Positions 20,363 through 33,557 of a stretch of DNA of 64,000 nt are shown in pieces (the first letter of the stretch is position 1; every line of letters begins with the position of its first letter). Position numbers and translations under genes: made by a program. Source of the stretch: Dicaeum eximium (Eukaryota > Chordata > Aves > Passeriformes > Dicaeidae); NCBI GenBank assembly GCA_013396995.1, contig VWZP01001734.1, positions 154,895 through 218,894 on the forward strand, read 5' to 3'. The notes beneath the pieces are model-generated. The model was not told where the DNA came from, did not search any database, and was given only the letters and a program-made list of their open reading frames with translations.

Positions 20363-23092
20363 TTTATTATTTTTTGATGAATTTTTTAAATTACAGGATA
20401 CTAAACACTGTGGACACTGTAATGCAAAGAACATTCATAATCCTTAAATTCTGCCGAGTGTGGTATACTTAAGGAATGGTTTTATAGATTAATGCTTTTT
20501 TTTTAATGCTGTATAAACCAAATACAGTGTAAGCTGAAACTAGTTTACAGACAGTGGCAGAGAAACTAGACAACACAGTGAATATTCACTGACAGTCCTG
20601 ATAAAAAGATCTAAAATGACTTGGACAAAATTGCAGAGACCATCAATCTTTTGGTCACTCACAGGGTCAGAAAGTAATTGATAAGGGTTACTATCAGGTC
20701 TTAACATTGTGTTACTTGAGAAACTCTGGGTGCTTTATTTATGCTGTTGCCCAGAACAGAGAATAGTTTTACTATATGGATTCATATAGTTACTAAACCA
20801 TGGCAACTTCTCTTTATATTTAGAAAGAAGCAGGGAAAGATGTTGAAGACCTCTTACAGGAAAAGAAAGTAAACAATTATTGATTGGAGCAAATATAGTC
20901 AGCCTAATCTCTCCAGCTTTTCTTATTCTATTCCATTTAATACAGACAACTTTTGTCTTGCCATTTAATTGTGCATGTGGGTGCTCCTGGTAGACTTAGA
21001 TACAAGAAAACTAGCTTAATCAAGTTTACTGGTAAATCTACATATAACAACCATCTTGAAAAACATGTATAAATAGCACATTAACCAAAACCCTGAACAA
21101 ATTACAAATGTGTTGAAATAAATAAGTAATATAATGAAACTAAAAATACAACTGCTTTAGATGGGAATTATATTCTTATGATCTTAAAATATCCCTCTAA
21201 TTTGAACCATAATGCCCTAGTACACAAAGAAATCTAACTGCAGCAGATGTGTTAAATTCATGTAATGAAAAGAAGACCCTTTGAGGTCTCCACCCATCCC
21301 ATGCAGCTGATGCAAGTTTCAGCCATAACCAGCTCAAAGCAAAAAGTGAAAGCCAACCAGTGTTTGTAGCTAATTGTCTGAACAATAGACAGCACGTCAC
21401 CATATGGGACAGCTCTTGAACATCCTGTTCTTACAGGCTCAGCATGAAAGCCACAAAAGAGCCAATGACTGCGGAGTGTGACAATTCCTGCAAAGAAAAG
21501 CTAATTGTCAATAAACAAGGGTGTCTTCTTGTCATGTCAAATAGTGATCCACCTGGAATCATTAAAAAAGTGTACAGCAAGCTTCCTTCCTCATGACATA
21601 TTAACCTTTGCTGTGCCAAATTCTTGTTTTCCCTCCTGCTTTCAAGAAAAACAAGTCAGATGCCTCTTCTTTCACCAAGGCAAATCCTTAGAAGAGTAAA
21701 TAGACAGTAGCATTTTTAAACACTAGTGAAATTCTTTTGTTTTGCTAAGAGGTTTGGTCACAGAGGTGTGAGGACAAGGAGGAGAAGAGCTGGCAGCAGT
21801 TAATGTTCTGTCTGGTGTGTTTTGCTCCTGTGCAAAGCTACCGTGGTATCAAAGGCCCATGAAAGGGCATTGCCACATGCATGGTACCACAAAAACATGT
21901 CTGTGCAAATGTCTACTGCACCTAGCTTTGAAGATGACTGTTCATATGGCTCCATTTTCAGAAGGGTCAAAAAGAAAAACCTGTACTTTCCAAGCAGTCA
22001 AGGTTTATGCACACTATGACACTGGGAAGCTGTGCAGGACCTTCCTCCAAACAAAGCAGCTACATTCAGATAATAAAGTAAAGATGATATCAATGAAACA
22101 AAACGTTCAGAAAACCAATACATTTGCCTCAGGCATTTGAAAGTGCACAAAAGAAAAAATATAGAACACAATGCTGTATGGGCATTGCTGGTGCAAAGTG
22201 CATTGTATGTTCTCAGTAGTTCTTTAAAGTGACATAAAGTGTCATGAGAGTGAAATGCTTGCATTTGAAACAGCCTTGTTTCATGTAAACCAAGGTAACA
22301 CCATCCAAGCTGCTGAAGTGACACCTATTTTCCTTACCCACCCGCAGGGTCCAGCCCTTCTCACTGCAGAAGGGGAGGCAGCTTGTGGGGTGGGTCCTCA
22401 GTGGGACTGATGTCCTTAGGATTTATATCCTGCTCCTGGAGAGTGAAAAGGGAGACAAAGGCAGCTCAGCACAAGAAGTAACCCAGCTCCAGTTTTTTCC
22501 ATTAAGCATCAGGCATCTCTGCATCCGTACAGTCATGTCTCTCCTGGACTTTGTATCTATGTTTTTGTCCTCTACCATCTGAGCCAGCAGCAAGACCAGT
22601 GTTCTCATAAGAGAAGTGGTCTGTGTTTGGGTGGGAAAGGGGTTGTGGTGTATTTTAGTAATATTAATGCGTGTTTAGACTTTTATGCTTTTCACACAAC
22701 CACCACTCTTTGTGTGAAGGCTGTAATGTTAGTGCATTGTTCTATGCTTCTATGATTCTCAGATTCTATGCACTATATATCCATTATTCAGTTAGTGAGG
22801 TATTTCTATGCATTAATATTTTGGGAATGAAGGGGAAGAATGTAAAGTAACAAATCATAGTGCGCATGTGATTGGTCCAGATCTGAAGTTAGTTCCTTTC
22901 CTTCTTATATTTTTCAGGTTGCAAATCTTCCTTTCTCTTTCTGAAAGGATATTTCTCTTATGCTTTTAAAAGTATGCCATGTCTTTTGCTAAATACTTTA
23001 TCTTACTTCTTTCTTAAGCAAATAAAATCCTTCAGGAGGTTAATCAAATTCTCTGCCACTGGCCAGTAAAATTACTGTGCATATATGAGAAA

Positions 23093-23172
23093 ATACATTC
23101 ACATATATATATGTTTATGCACACATTTGTATATATATGTATTATATATGTCTACAAAATATGTATGTATAA
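23093..23172. repeat. TA/TG-rich microsatellite
   Basis: Degenerate run of ATATAT, GTATATATATG and TATGTATG units just before the CR1 tail. Confidence 0.85.
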
Positions 23173-23173
23173 T

Positions 23174-23385
23174 AGACTCACAGAATCACAGAATGTTTTA
23201 GCTTGGGAGGAACCTTGAAGATCATCTCACTCCAATCCCCTGCCATGGGTAGGGACTTCTTCCATTAGACCAGGTTGTTCGGAGCCCTGTTCAACCTGTC
23301 CTTAAACAATTCCAGGGATGGAGCAGCCACAGATTCTTTTGGCAACTTGTGCCAGGGCCTCTTCACCCTCAAAGGGAAGAATTTA
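23174..23385 (-). mobile_element. CR1 LINE 3' fragment
   Basis: On the plus strand it starts with ACTCACAGAATCACAGAATG, the reverse of the CR1 3' tail, then GGAGGAACCTTGAAGATCATC, TCCAATCCCCTGCCATGGG and AGACCAGGTTGTTCGGAGCC. It fades after CACCCTCAAAGGGAAGAATT. About 210 bp, heavily 5'-truncated, no coding sequence. Confidence 0.92.
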
Positions 23386-24027
23386 TTTGGATTTTATTTT
23401 TTGTAGCGAGTTGTATATCAGACATGAGCAGTTAGCCCTGAAGAAAAAATGCTATGTACATGAGGTCACTTACTGAAAGGGAGGGTTGCAATAACTGCGA
23501 TTCTCTTTATAAATACATTTTTGAGGGGAGTCATCAGTTCATAGTCAGCTGGGGATCAAATATCTGCCTCCTGTGCAAAAGAGAACATATAATGTTGGAA
23601 ACTTCAGAAATGTGTAGAGGTATTTTCAATGCTTTAAAATTCTCTGTACTCTGTTATGACATCGAAATTGCTAGAAACTCTTCTATTTCATCATGTAGCC
23701 AATGCCTTTGGCTTGAAAAACGTTAATTATTCTGTATGCAACATGAACATCTTTTCCACACCCCCTAAAAAAAATCTTCCTTTTTGAAGATGCTTATATC
23801 TTTCTTAAGATTGAAGCAGAAGAATTAGCTTGGGAGCCAGCTTTGATGTGGTCTGTTTTAGGGTCACACAAGTGCAGCAGTAGTGGCTGTTTCTTCTAAT
23901 CCCATTCCAGCTGCCTGAGGCTGTGGGGAACTCATGTTGTTGTTTGTTCCTCAGCTTGGACACACTCTGCAAAAGTGTGGAAACCTGCCTTGGCCAGAGG
24001 GCCAGATAAGTAATGACCCACTCCAGT
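23386..24027. other. No gene recognised
   Basis: AT-rich spacer between a CR1 piece and a solo LTR. A 90-codon plus frame at 23454-23726 has several cysteines but no recognisable domain. Confidence 0.5.
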
Positions 24028-24032
24028 GGTCC

Positions 24033-24706
24033 CGTCATGGAGTGACTTTTTAATGCTGAATTGTATCCCAATTCATCTGTTTAGCCCAGAAGTAATTTTT
24101 GCAGCTTTAAAACCAGATCTGAGAGTGAAGGGGAGGAGAAGGAGAAGCAGTGGAAGGAGGCAGTTGTATGCAAAAACATAGAAGGAAGAGTTTCAGCATT
24201 CTTTCTGGCAGATTGTGCTGTCTGCAGCTTGGACAGTGGAAGAGACCTCTCCTTTGCTTTTAGCTAGTTTTTAGCTGGCTGAGGCAGACAAGTTCCCCAG
24301 ACCGTGCCTTTTCTTTTTCTTGGAACTGATCAGTCCTGCACTGGACTGAAAACCCAGAAAAAGACAGGGAGCTCCCACCTGTGGCCCACCGGGGCCCAGG
24401 ATATGACATTTTCCAGTGCCAGAAGGACTGATAAGAAACTGAGTGAGCTGAGCTACAACCCACAAGAAGGACTTTCTAAGTTTTCCATCTCTTCAGAACA
24501 GCAAGAGGCTTTATTGTTTAATACTATTCAATTTTTATGCTTGTGAATACCTTGCTTGTTAAATAAACAGGGTTTTTCACTTTTCTCCAAGGAAATCTTT
24601 TCCAGAACCAGTGGGGGTAGTGTGGGGGGCAGGCAGTGGTGCTTGAATCTGCTTTCTAGAGGGACCTCTTTGGAAGTTTACTCCCAAATTTGCCCTAACC
24701 AGGACA
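24033..24706 (+). mobile_element. Solo LTR, family B
   Basis: 674 bp. It begins CGTCATGGAGTGACTTTTTAA (decayed from TGTCCTGGGGTGAC) and ends CCCAAATTTGCCCTAACC plus AGGACA. AATAAA is at 24562-24567, followed by the family text CAGGGTTTTTCACTTTTCTC. The flanks GGTCC (24028-24032) and AGTCC (24707-24711) match at 4 of 5 bases. The damaged 5' end and imperfect flanks suggest it is older than the copies with exact flanks. Confidence 0.88.
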
Positions 24707-25738
24707 AGTCCCCTAAATAGTCCTTAGCACTTTGCGACACTATAGATTTGCATTGTGGGGAGAGTTAACAGATGTTGGACAGCAGATTGCTGCCTCCTTC
24801 CAAGTCATGTTCAAAAGCAGGTGTGCTAGAACACTGAACTCTAGGTCCGTATTTCCCTTTTTCCAAAAATCAGACCAGTTAGTTTGAAAGACCCACAGGC
24901 ACTGGTCAGCTAACTGATTTCCTCTAAAGACAGAGATGGTATGTCCTCTCATAGGAGCTGCATTATAGGCAGAACTTGGTTCATACCAACATCTTAGAGA
25001 GGTACAGGCATCCTTTTAGCTACTACAAACTCCTAGAGATCTTGCTGGTCTCATCTCTCATCTCTGTTTTTATTTTCCCCATTTATGTTTTTTTCCCCTC
25101 TCCCCATCTGATCTTGTTGACTGTAGTTTGTGTTGGGTAAACAGTGCCTCTGTCCTTAGCGTATTTTGTTACTGAAGAGAATGATGATGCTTTAATTATT
25201 TGGAAGAGAAGAAGGTCTTCCATACACCCATTTAAAATATCAGCCACATAAATGCCTCTGATATTACAGAAATTGAACATTTCTGTATAGGACTAAATAA
25301 CAAATTTGGATGAACTTCACACCCAGACAGAGAAGACTGTCATTTAGCTGACTGACTAAAGACACTAGAGACATGCTTGAAATAGAGAGGAAAAACTCCC
25401 CAGTGCCTGAAATCCCACATATTTTTCTTATTTGAAGCAGTAATTCCCAGCAGGATACTGATACATCCCATTAGCCACACTATTCTTGGATGCACATCTT
25501 AGGATATCTACAGTAATATCCAGGCTTGAGTTCTCATGCCTACAATGAACTCTTGATATTGATAAACCAAATAGAACAAGGGCTGAAAAATTTCCAAACC
25601 CTGAGACCAAACAAGAAAGCCAGGGGAAAGCCAGGCTGTGATTTCAAAATGAAAGCCTTTTGTTGATTATCTTCCCAGTAAGCTACTCTCTTTTGAAATA
25701 AATTTGTCTTTAGACTGCAAACATCTAATTTTTTTTTT

Positions 25739-25793
25739 CTCCTTGGTTTAATTACTGTTAGTGTTACTCCTTGGTTTAATTAGTGTTAGTGGA
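25739..25793. repeat. 28-bp tandem duplication
   Basis: CTCCTTGGTTTAATTA at 25739 and again at 25767, each followed by a TGTTAGTG segment; the second unit lacks one base and differs at its end. A simple two-copy tandem. Confidence 0.85.
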
Positions 25794-26518
25794 GAAAAGT
25801 GCACATGGTTGAGGATACAGAGTGGAAAAAATGCAGTGAAGTGTGTTCGATCACTCTTCACAGAGCTATTTTAAACCAAAGGAAAGTGGGTGCTTTCTCC
25901 TATGCTTTCAGTTCAGCAGAAAGTTGCACGACCAAGACAGAGCCAGCTTTCCCCAACAAGGAGTGTAACTGCACCAATTCATCCCACAAAGCTACATGAC
26001 AATCAACAAAATAATGTGTTTTTGCACTTGAGAATGTGCGACTTGATTGATAATATCTAATTTTACATGACTTTTAAGCAAAACTTACAGAAAAATAGGG
26101 AGACTTTAAGGAGCAGTGGAAAAAGCTGAATGAAGAAAATTGTGCTGCACATCATCTTGTCTTATTACTGTTAATGCCAGCAGTCATAATCAAGAGTTTA
26201 TTGTACAGGGCAATCTGGATGATTAGAGACTGGATTCAAGTTCATAAAAAACATCTTGACATAAAACTCTTTTATATTTCACCAATAATGCTGGGAGGCA
26301 AATTCATCTCCTCCCTCTGCAGCCTCTTTTAATTCTGTGGAATTATACCAGAGATAATTTTAGCCAAGCAATATCAGGATTCTTCAAAAATTGTATTTCA
26401 AATAAATCTGCATTTGCAGAAATATATTTTGTAACGATGAAAGGTATTGATACTGTGAACCTAGGTTGTTCCTTCCTCTAGCATTTGCATATTTTAAACT
26501 TGCAGGAAATAGAATTCA

Positions 26519-26590
26519 AACAGGCAAAAACCAAAACAAAATAAAACAAAGCAAAAACAAACAAAAACCCCCCACCAAACAACCCCAAAG
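26519..26590. repeat. A/C-rich low-complexity tract
   Basis: CAAAACAAAATAAAAC-type runs ending in a C-rich stretch. Same type as 10258-10460. Confidence 0.85.
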
Positions 26591-27215
26591 TCCAGAAAAC
26601 GTAACTATAGGGTCCAGTCAGCTTATTTTCTTTCAATGTGTATTGCAGTTATACAAAGGCTCACTTTCCTGTTGTTACCCCTGTGAGACTTCTCAGAAGG
26701 ACTTTATAAGATCAAAATGAATAAATAGGAATATATTGCTAGATATGTGGTCATGAAATGAACTGTCTGTGCTTTTAGAGACAGCATCAAGACAGTTGAA
26801 AGGGGTCACCCTGGAACCTTTGTATTATTGTTCCATTCAAGAAGATTCCCACATTGTCTTTTGTTCTACACATTCTATTTCTACTCTCCTTGAGTTTTTT
26901 CCCTGCTTCCTCTCATCAAACCCCTTTTGTTCCTTTGCTCTATTTTACTCTTTTTCTATCAGGATAATGTTCCCTGATCAGTTGAAACCCTCATTCCTGG
27001 TCTCTGCTTTTTCCCACCTATAAAGTAAAATGTTTCTTTACTGCTTCTTAAACTGTTTCGTGCTTTGGGCTAAGGTGGTGGTGGGAGTTTTATCAGTCTG
27101 CCTCATTCTATAATCTCTTTGTAGCTGCTACCAGTCAACCTAATTTTTTTACCCTTCAGCAACTGGTAGATTATTAGTAGCTACTATTGGCTCATGATGA
27201 ATTTGCCTCTTGCTA

Positions 27216-27253
27216 TTCCTAAAAAGCTATTTGCATGAATAGCTTTTTAGGAA
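27216..27253. repeat. Perfect 16-bp inverted repeat, 6-nt loop
   Basis: Left arm TTCCTAAAAAGCTATT (27216-27231), loop TGCATG, right arm AATAGCTTTTTAGGAA (27238-27253), with no mismatch. The loop junction creates ATTTGCAT (27229-27236), the POU/octamer consensus. Too short for a microRNA precursor. Could be a short palindrome-mediated duplication or a cruciform-prone site. Confidence 0.75.
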
Positions 27254-30200
27254 CATTGGTGCTGCTCTTCCCCAGTTTAGTCAAACATTCAAGAATGGCG
27301 GGAAGGACCTGGTGCGTAATGATCCCACCAAAAAAGAAGCACCAAGGAAAGAGACTTACACAAAAACTTATGCCTCTGCTTCATGGGTCAATAATGTTTT
27401 GTGTTATGATATACACATACCATATGGTTATCCAAGCCTTTGTACTAAAAATACTGCTGTATTAAAAATATTTCATTCTTTGAAAATGCAGTCATGTCTG
27501 GAGTAGTATATGGGTACTCTGTAACAATGAATAACAACCTAGTGTGATAAGACAGGAAAAGAACCATACTTTGAGAAATATATTTAGAGTCCAACTTGAT
27601 AATATTGAAAATTATGCCTGTGTACTCTCCTAGACCTGAAAATTAGGCATTATGGGGGATTTACACAAGCTTGAAGTATCTTTCAGATTAAATGCTAGGC
27701 CTATAATATGATAAAAATCTCTCTGTGTTACTGTCGCAGAGCTACATCATAAGTATTTTTGCATTCAAACCTCCATTTTGTGAACAGTACTTGCAAACAC
27801 CCCAGATGGAGATTTGAATGTGGTGTGACACAGCACATCAGGAACTAGTTAAGGTAATTGTTTTGCAATCTGCAGTTTACTCCTGTGAAAAGATCTCTGA
27901 CACCTTGTGTAGGAGATTAACCCCTGTGTGCCGTATTCATTCCAAATTCAGATGCGCTTATGTGGAGCATCTCTGTAGATTTAAGTGCATATACTATTTT
28001 TCACTTCGCATCCTCAAAACTTTCTGCATTGCTTCTGATTCTAAGAAGCTGGTATGAACATCCCAATCCCAAAGATTTTATTAATTTAAGAAATAACTGT
28101 ATTTCTACCAGTAATCCTCAGAGGTTCTATTCCACAGTGGAAATAACATGCTTATAAAACGTATGCAAAATTGTGCTTCATATTGCAGTTTTTATTTATC
28201 CATTTATTAGCAAAATATATCCATTATACTAATAATAAATCCATTATATCTCCAAGCAGTTTGCAAGTAATTTAATTTTAAAAAATTATTCCTTTTTTCT
28301 GCTTGAAGATTCAATGCCACCTTTCTAAATCTACCTGATAAACTCATTAAATAGTGCAATAAAGAGATGTGCTAGAACATATTCAAATCAGTGTTTTTTC
28401 CACTGAAGGGTACATTTGGCCTACAAAACCATCTTAAGGCAGGAAGTAAAGCTATATGAAGACCAGCCCTCAGGCTACTACTCTCATTCAGAGATAAAGT
28501 TCACCATGAACTAGGAATATTTCTTATAGTATATAACTTGTATAGCACAACGGAATCATAAATGTCCCTGCTGAGAAACTATGCACTGAATGCCACAGTA
28601 GATCAGAGGTAGTAAATGTAACCTGTATATGCCTGAACTATTAAAATTTTTACCCTACCATCCCATCTACTGTGAAGACCCTCTATGCAGCTAATTAAAT
28701 CAAAATCAGAGATGGAATAGCCACTGAAAAGTCATAATGGTTGTGTCCAGGGTTTTTCTGGGTACCACTGTGTTTCTATAATGCTAGAAATACTAAGAAA
28801 TTCTAAACAACATCAAAGGCTTCACTTAGGCTCATTCTTTATTTTAAGAGTGACAGTGACTATAAGATGGTCATGGAAGAAATTAGTCAGAAAGTAGTGT
28901 ACAAAGCCCTATAAGCAAACAAGATCTTCCTGCAGTTTACGTCTTCTTTTCTGTCCTAAACTAGTTGTTTAATACTAGACAGAATAAAGCAAAGGGAAGA
29001 TGGTGGAAAACAGGAGGGGTGATAAAACTAATTTTAATCACCTTCAGCAACCTAGCCAGGAAAAGAGCAGCATATGCTGGTGCAGACTCTGCTCCTGAGA
29101 AGCACCCTGGCACATCTGCACACACCAGGAACCTGTGATTCACAGCTTTATGGCAAAGCTGACAAAACTCCAATCCTCACTCCCACTTACAAGACAAAAA
29201 TCTCTCCCATACACCAGTCTTTTATGACTCATTAGGTCTTCTGCCTCTGCCAGGTGCAAATGACTTCTCATGTAGGCCAGCAATACACCTTCCCTCTCTG
29301 ATTTGGGGCTTTCTAACAAGTTTGAAGCAGTTTTTCCCATTCTGGAGGACGCAGTGACTTATTTCTCTCTTTGGCAGCACCATGCTGGCTTAGGGATATT
29401 TGGGGGCTTTTGGTGGGCTTTTGGCTGCTGCCTCAGCAGCATGTCAGAAACTACTGCAAATTTTTTGGTTTTGAATATAAAGCCTGAAGATGAATGAGGC
29501 TATGAGCAAGCCTTGCTAACTCCTTTTGGAGCTTTACCACCCTTGAGTTTAGCAAGGTAATATAGTCTTCCTTTCAGCCATCACATTTCAGCCTAACTCC
29601 GCAAAAGCCAATGGAGAGACACAACAGGCTGAACCAGAAGAAGCTGTTGAATGAGTGCATTAGGTAGATATATATTTGCTAAAAAACTGTGAAAGGAGTT
29701 GCTCATTTAATAACTATACTGTTTTTTTGGTTTTTTTTTTTTTTTTTAAGGGCATGAAGTGCTCTACTGTTATGCTGGTTTGACAGAATTGAGAGATAAT
29801 AGTCTTAACACCAGAGGGTGTCTCTTCTTTCTGTTTAGGTTCACCACTCTGGAGTCAGATGTGAATTGTTCCCAAAAACAAGCAGGAGTCACTCTTTTCA
29901 CTACACAGTGGTGGCAGCTAAGTGTGTAGTATTTACCTAGGCTATAAGAAGAGTTTTAGATTTCCACTTGCCTTGCAGAGATTTGAGGTCCTACAGAGGT
30001 ATATTTTCTGTTGGCAATGGAGTGTTTGGTGGTGGTATGCAAAAAATTTTAGGACTGGAAACTGGATGAGCAAATGAATATCTCAGTGTGTTCAAATTAA
30101 GTGTCTGGCAGAGCTGCTGTTGCAGTTACATGGCATCCCAGGCTGGAACTGTCTTGGCTCGAGGCAGATGGAATTAATGTCAACCCATTCATTTAGATAT

Positions 30201-30822
30201 GTGCAAAATTACCCTAAAGTCCCAAGTCCATGTGCCTAATTGCAGCAGTAGGTCTCACAATGCTTTTGAAATTTAGTCCTTTATGACCTCTACTTTACTT
30301 TTTCATGAAAAGTCACGTGTTAGACACCTTAAAACCTGGTATCTGCGTGTAGCTTTCTATATTTTATTTGGATGCTCTAACAGCAATTGCCAGGAAAGAG
30401 CTGTACAAAATCACTGTGCATTTCTCTTAATTATTAAATTCTAAGATGATTCACATTTAATGCGTTTACATTCCCTTTTTTGTCTACTTTTCACATATGT
30501 CCTAGCAAATAAGTCAGGCTACAGAAAAATGTGTAGAACCAGGAAAGTTCTAAGTGAGAAAGATATTTGTAAAAGCAGGTTTTGTATTCATCAAGAACCT
30601 TGCTGTAAAAAAGATCCTATCTATTCAGGGCCCTGAAATATGCCAGGTAGCCTTCATTTAAACTTGATCTATTTTGAAGGTTTAACCACTTATAAACAAC
30701 CTAACAAACAGCATAATGGACACTTTGGGACTCACTGGTATATCACCTTGTTGCATCTACATCATATTAAAGATCATTGAGCCTTGTCTCTGTCCCTGAG
30801 AAGATCATGGAGAAGTTCCTAA

Positions 30823-30915
30823 TGGCAGCAAATTGATCTAGTGGGTAGAATCCCTGTCCATGGGGGTTGAAACGTCATAATTTTCAAGGTCCCTTCCAAC
30901 CCAAATATGATAAGA
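30823..30915 (+). mobile_element. Decayed CR1 3' fragment
   Basis: AATTGATCTAGTGGGTAGAA, CCCTGTCCATGGGGGTTG and CAAGGTCCCTTCCAACCC follow CR1 3' order, but with many differences and small deletions. About 90 bp, old. Confidence 0.75.
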
Positions 30916-33073
30916 TGGATTTGCCCCATTTAAAGGTAAAGGGTTTGGCTTTCCCATACTCTTGCTCGGAGGCTGTGGCAACAATTGAGAAGACCTTATG
31001 GTCACTCTGGGTAGAGACAGGCAGAGAACATGGGGAGGAGGGAGAAGTTTTCAAAAGAGAAATTTCTGCTGTCATCTTTGCTGTAATTCTTTATATATGC
31101 CATTATTGGTGCCTAGCACTTATATTCAAGTATTTTGTTTTGAGATCTCTTTCATCATGCATTTGTTGATTAGGCCTAAATGTAAAGAAACAAAAATGTG
31201 TTAGTTTCCAGTGAGTTTTCTTTCAGCATTTCTTTCTGCAATTTAAGTCATTGGGCCAGATTTTTGGTCTTGCTGCTACCACTTGGTCCTCAGCTGCCAC
31301 TGAGATCATTGTAGCAATTGCTAGCAAAGTCTACAGTATAATAAAGTACAGAGTTTCCAAAAGATCAAAGAACTCTGAGCAATGACCAAATGCTACTTTT
31401 ACCTTCACTCAAGAGCTGATATTTGTCAGAATGCAGATGAATTTATGCTGGATTATCCAAAAGAAAAAGCTCTGTTTAATAACAGTCATAGAAATAAATT
31501 TCTGTTCTTCACACCTAGTATATTTATATGGTAAGACAGTCATCTGGATCTGAATGTAGTCTGAAGCATGTGTATTTTTCATTTTGTTCTATTTCAGATT
31601 TTATTTCCACTAGCCTCTCAAGCTTGATATGCCTTCAAATGTTTAATATCCACTGATAGATAGCGTACAAAACACCACTTCTCAAATTTCCAGTTTTGAT
31701 CTTTCAGATATCATTTTCACTGAATCCAAGAAATGAGACAGAATATTTTACCCATTTCTGAGTAAAATTTTGCCTCTCCTAATCTTCTTTTTCCTCTGTC
31801 TCTACTTACAAGTCTCTACTTTATCATTGACACAGATTGATAAATTTGTTGTGGAGTTCTACATATTTTACAAAAGTGACAAGTCCATTGTGTGGGAAAA
31901 AAAAAAGACCTGAGACCTGAGACCTCCAGACCTGAGACCATCTCCTTTCAAGGCTGTCAAATCATCCCAAGGTACTGCAGTTTATCAAACAATTTCCTCA
32001 TTATCCCCCATCACTCTCAGATGCAGAAAATGTGCCAATGCTTTTCTTCTTATTGGTTTATATTAAAATGTAGAGTTTCTCATACCTGAGTGGAAAAACT
32101 ATTGAATGGTTCACACTAAAAAGATTTTTTGGCAAAGGACTCAAAAGTACCTATGGATACTTGGTGTGTGCTTTCAGTGAACATTAAGCTTTTGGCACAA
32201 GTGCTTCCATGTTTTTTTTTTTTTTTGCCATGGTATGATAATACTACAATAATACTAAAATGCTGACACAACTGAAAATATTGTCAGTTAGGCATTGGCA
32301 AGCTCTTTGTTATATTTGCAACCTAGCACTCTCTGTGAGCTTCACAAAAATGTTCATCACTTTCCATGGAGGTGGAGGGAAATGAAAAAAGAAACAAATT
32401 GCTTTACAAAGTGTTGAGTTGGAGAGAATATCGCAACAAACAGAAGATCTGTGATATGTCAGAAACTTTGCATTTCTTCCTTCCAGGTTTTTTTTTCTGG
32501 ACTTATCTCTTTAGGTGCAATCCATTTTCATTCCATCACTATGTCATCTATAATTTAAATTTATGAGCCAAAACTTCAGTCTTGCCAGGGGAGCAGCTGG
32601 AGAGCTCTATTCCTTTTGCCATAGAAAATGTAGATGTGCGGAACGCATTGTGTCTGACAAGGTCTGTTGAAAGTATTCCTATCTTTTCTGAAGAATATTC
32701 ATCAGCATGTAATATTTATTCCTCTGTTTTAGTTTTGCTGCAAATAATTGACACTCCCTCAGAAAGGAGTGAGTTTCCTGCTAAGGCAGCACCACCTGTA
32801 TGGTTTTCCCAATCTCACATCAAGTGCTACAAAATGGAGGATTTCACAGGGCTAATGGATTAAATGAAAGAACAGATGCAGTCAAATGTAGGGAAAAAAA
32901 TTTCTCTCCTCAACTGAGGGGAAAAAACTGAGTTGTTGTAGTTAACATTGCTCCACAATGACAATTGTGGAGACATTTATTGCAGGTGTGAAAAGATTTC
33001 TCAGACATCTTCACTTGTATTTTTATTGACCAAGCAGACCCCATTCTTTCCTGTATAGTTGTGCCCATTAGTA
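30916..33073. other. No gene recognised
   Basis: AT-rich sequence. A 7-bp unit GACCTGA is repeated about four times at 31907-31939, and a poly-T run lies at about 32211-32227. Overlapping frames up to 100 codons have no recognisable product. Confidence 0.5.
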
Positions 33074-33205
33074 GTTTTAGATTAGATATTAGGAAGAAAT
33101 GTCTTACTGTGAGAGGCACTGGCACAGGTTGCCCAGGGAAGCGGTGGTTGCCTATCCCTCGAGGTGCTCTGGCCAGGTTGGATGGGACTCTGAGCAACAT
33201 GAACT
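33074..33205 (+). mobile_element. CR1 LINE fragment lacking its 3' tail
   Basis: TTTAGATTAGATATTAGG, AGAAATGTCTTACTGTGAG, GGCACTGGCACAGGTTGCC and GCCAGGTTGGATGGGACTC are in CR1 order and well kept. The match stops before the terminal ATTCTATGA units, so the 3' end was lost by deletion or rearrangement. Confidence 0.87.
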
Positions 33206-33552
33206 GTTTGAAGCTGTCCATGCTTCCAAGTTTAATTTTACTGATGTAGACAGTATCTCTGATGTTGTCCCATATAAACAATTACGTTCAAGGTTGGCTA
33301 GGTATCATGTGGTTTTGGTTAGACAGCAGGAGATATGTTTCCCCTTTGAAAACCGAATACCTCCCTGGAGCATCCCAGCTTGGTCACCCTGAAAAGAAGC
33401 TGCTGCCAAAACTTTTGTTCAGTGAAGTGATTGAGGGGACTACCAAGGGGAAAATATTCATGTAGCTTCCCAGCATGTGGCTATATGTCATACCATAAAT
33501 TCTGGTGAAACAGGTGAATCATTGAAGAGCACAGAAATATGCCTGCTTTTTC
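33206..33552. other. Spacer, no gene
   Basis: Unassigned sequence between a CR1 fragment and a solo LTR. Open frames of 67-97 codons run over from the CR1. Confidence 0.5.
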
Positions 33553-33557
33553 CCAGG

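Larger units (their letters stand above)
13592..23173. other. 9.6 kb almost free of recognised repeats, no gene
   Basis: AT-rich sequence with no LTR and no clear CR1. Open frames are short (60-118 codons) and overlap. The only frame that looks slightly protein-like is the minus-strand pair at 18075-18441 (see findings). A possible CR1 tail scrap (TTCTATGATTCT) lies near 22740-22770. Small features inside are listed separately: an X-box-like palindrome (15505), a 22-bp palindrome (19298) and a short direct repeat (20298). Confidence 0.5.
24712..30822. other. 6.1 kb without gene; small repeats only
   Basis: AT-rich unique sequence. I see no coding exon. Small features inside (28-bp tandem at 25739, A/C-rich tract at 26519, hairpin at 27216) are listed separately; a poly-T run lies at about 29722-29749. 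Confidence 0.5.
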
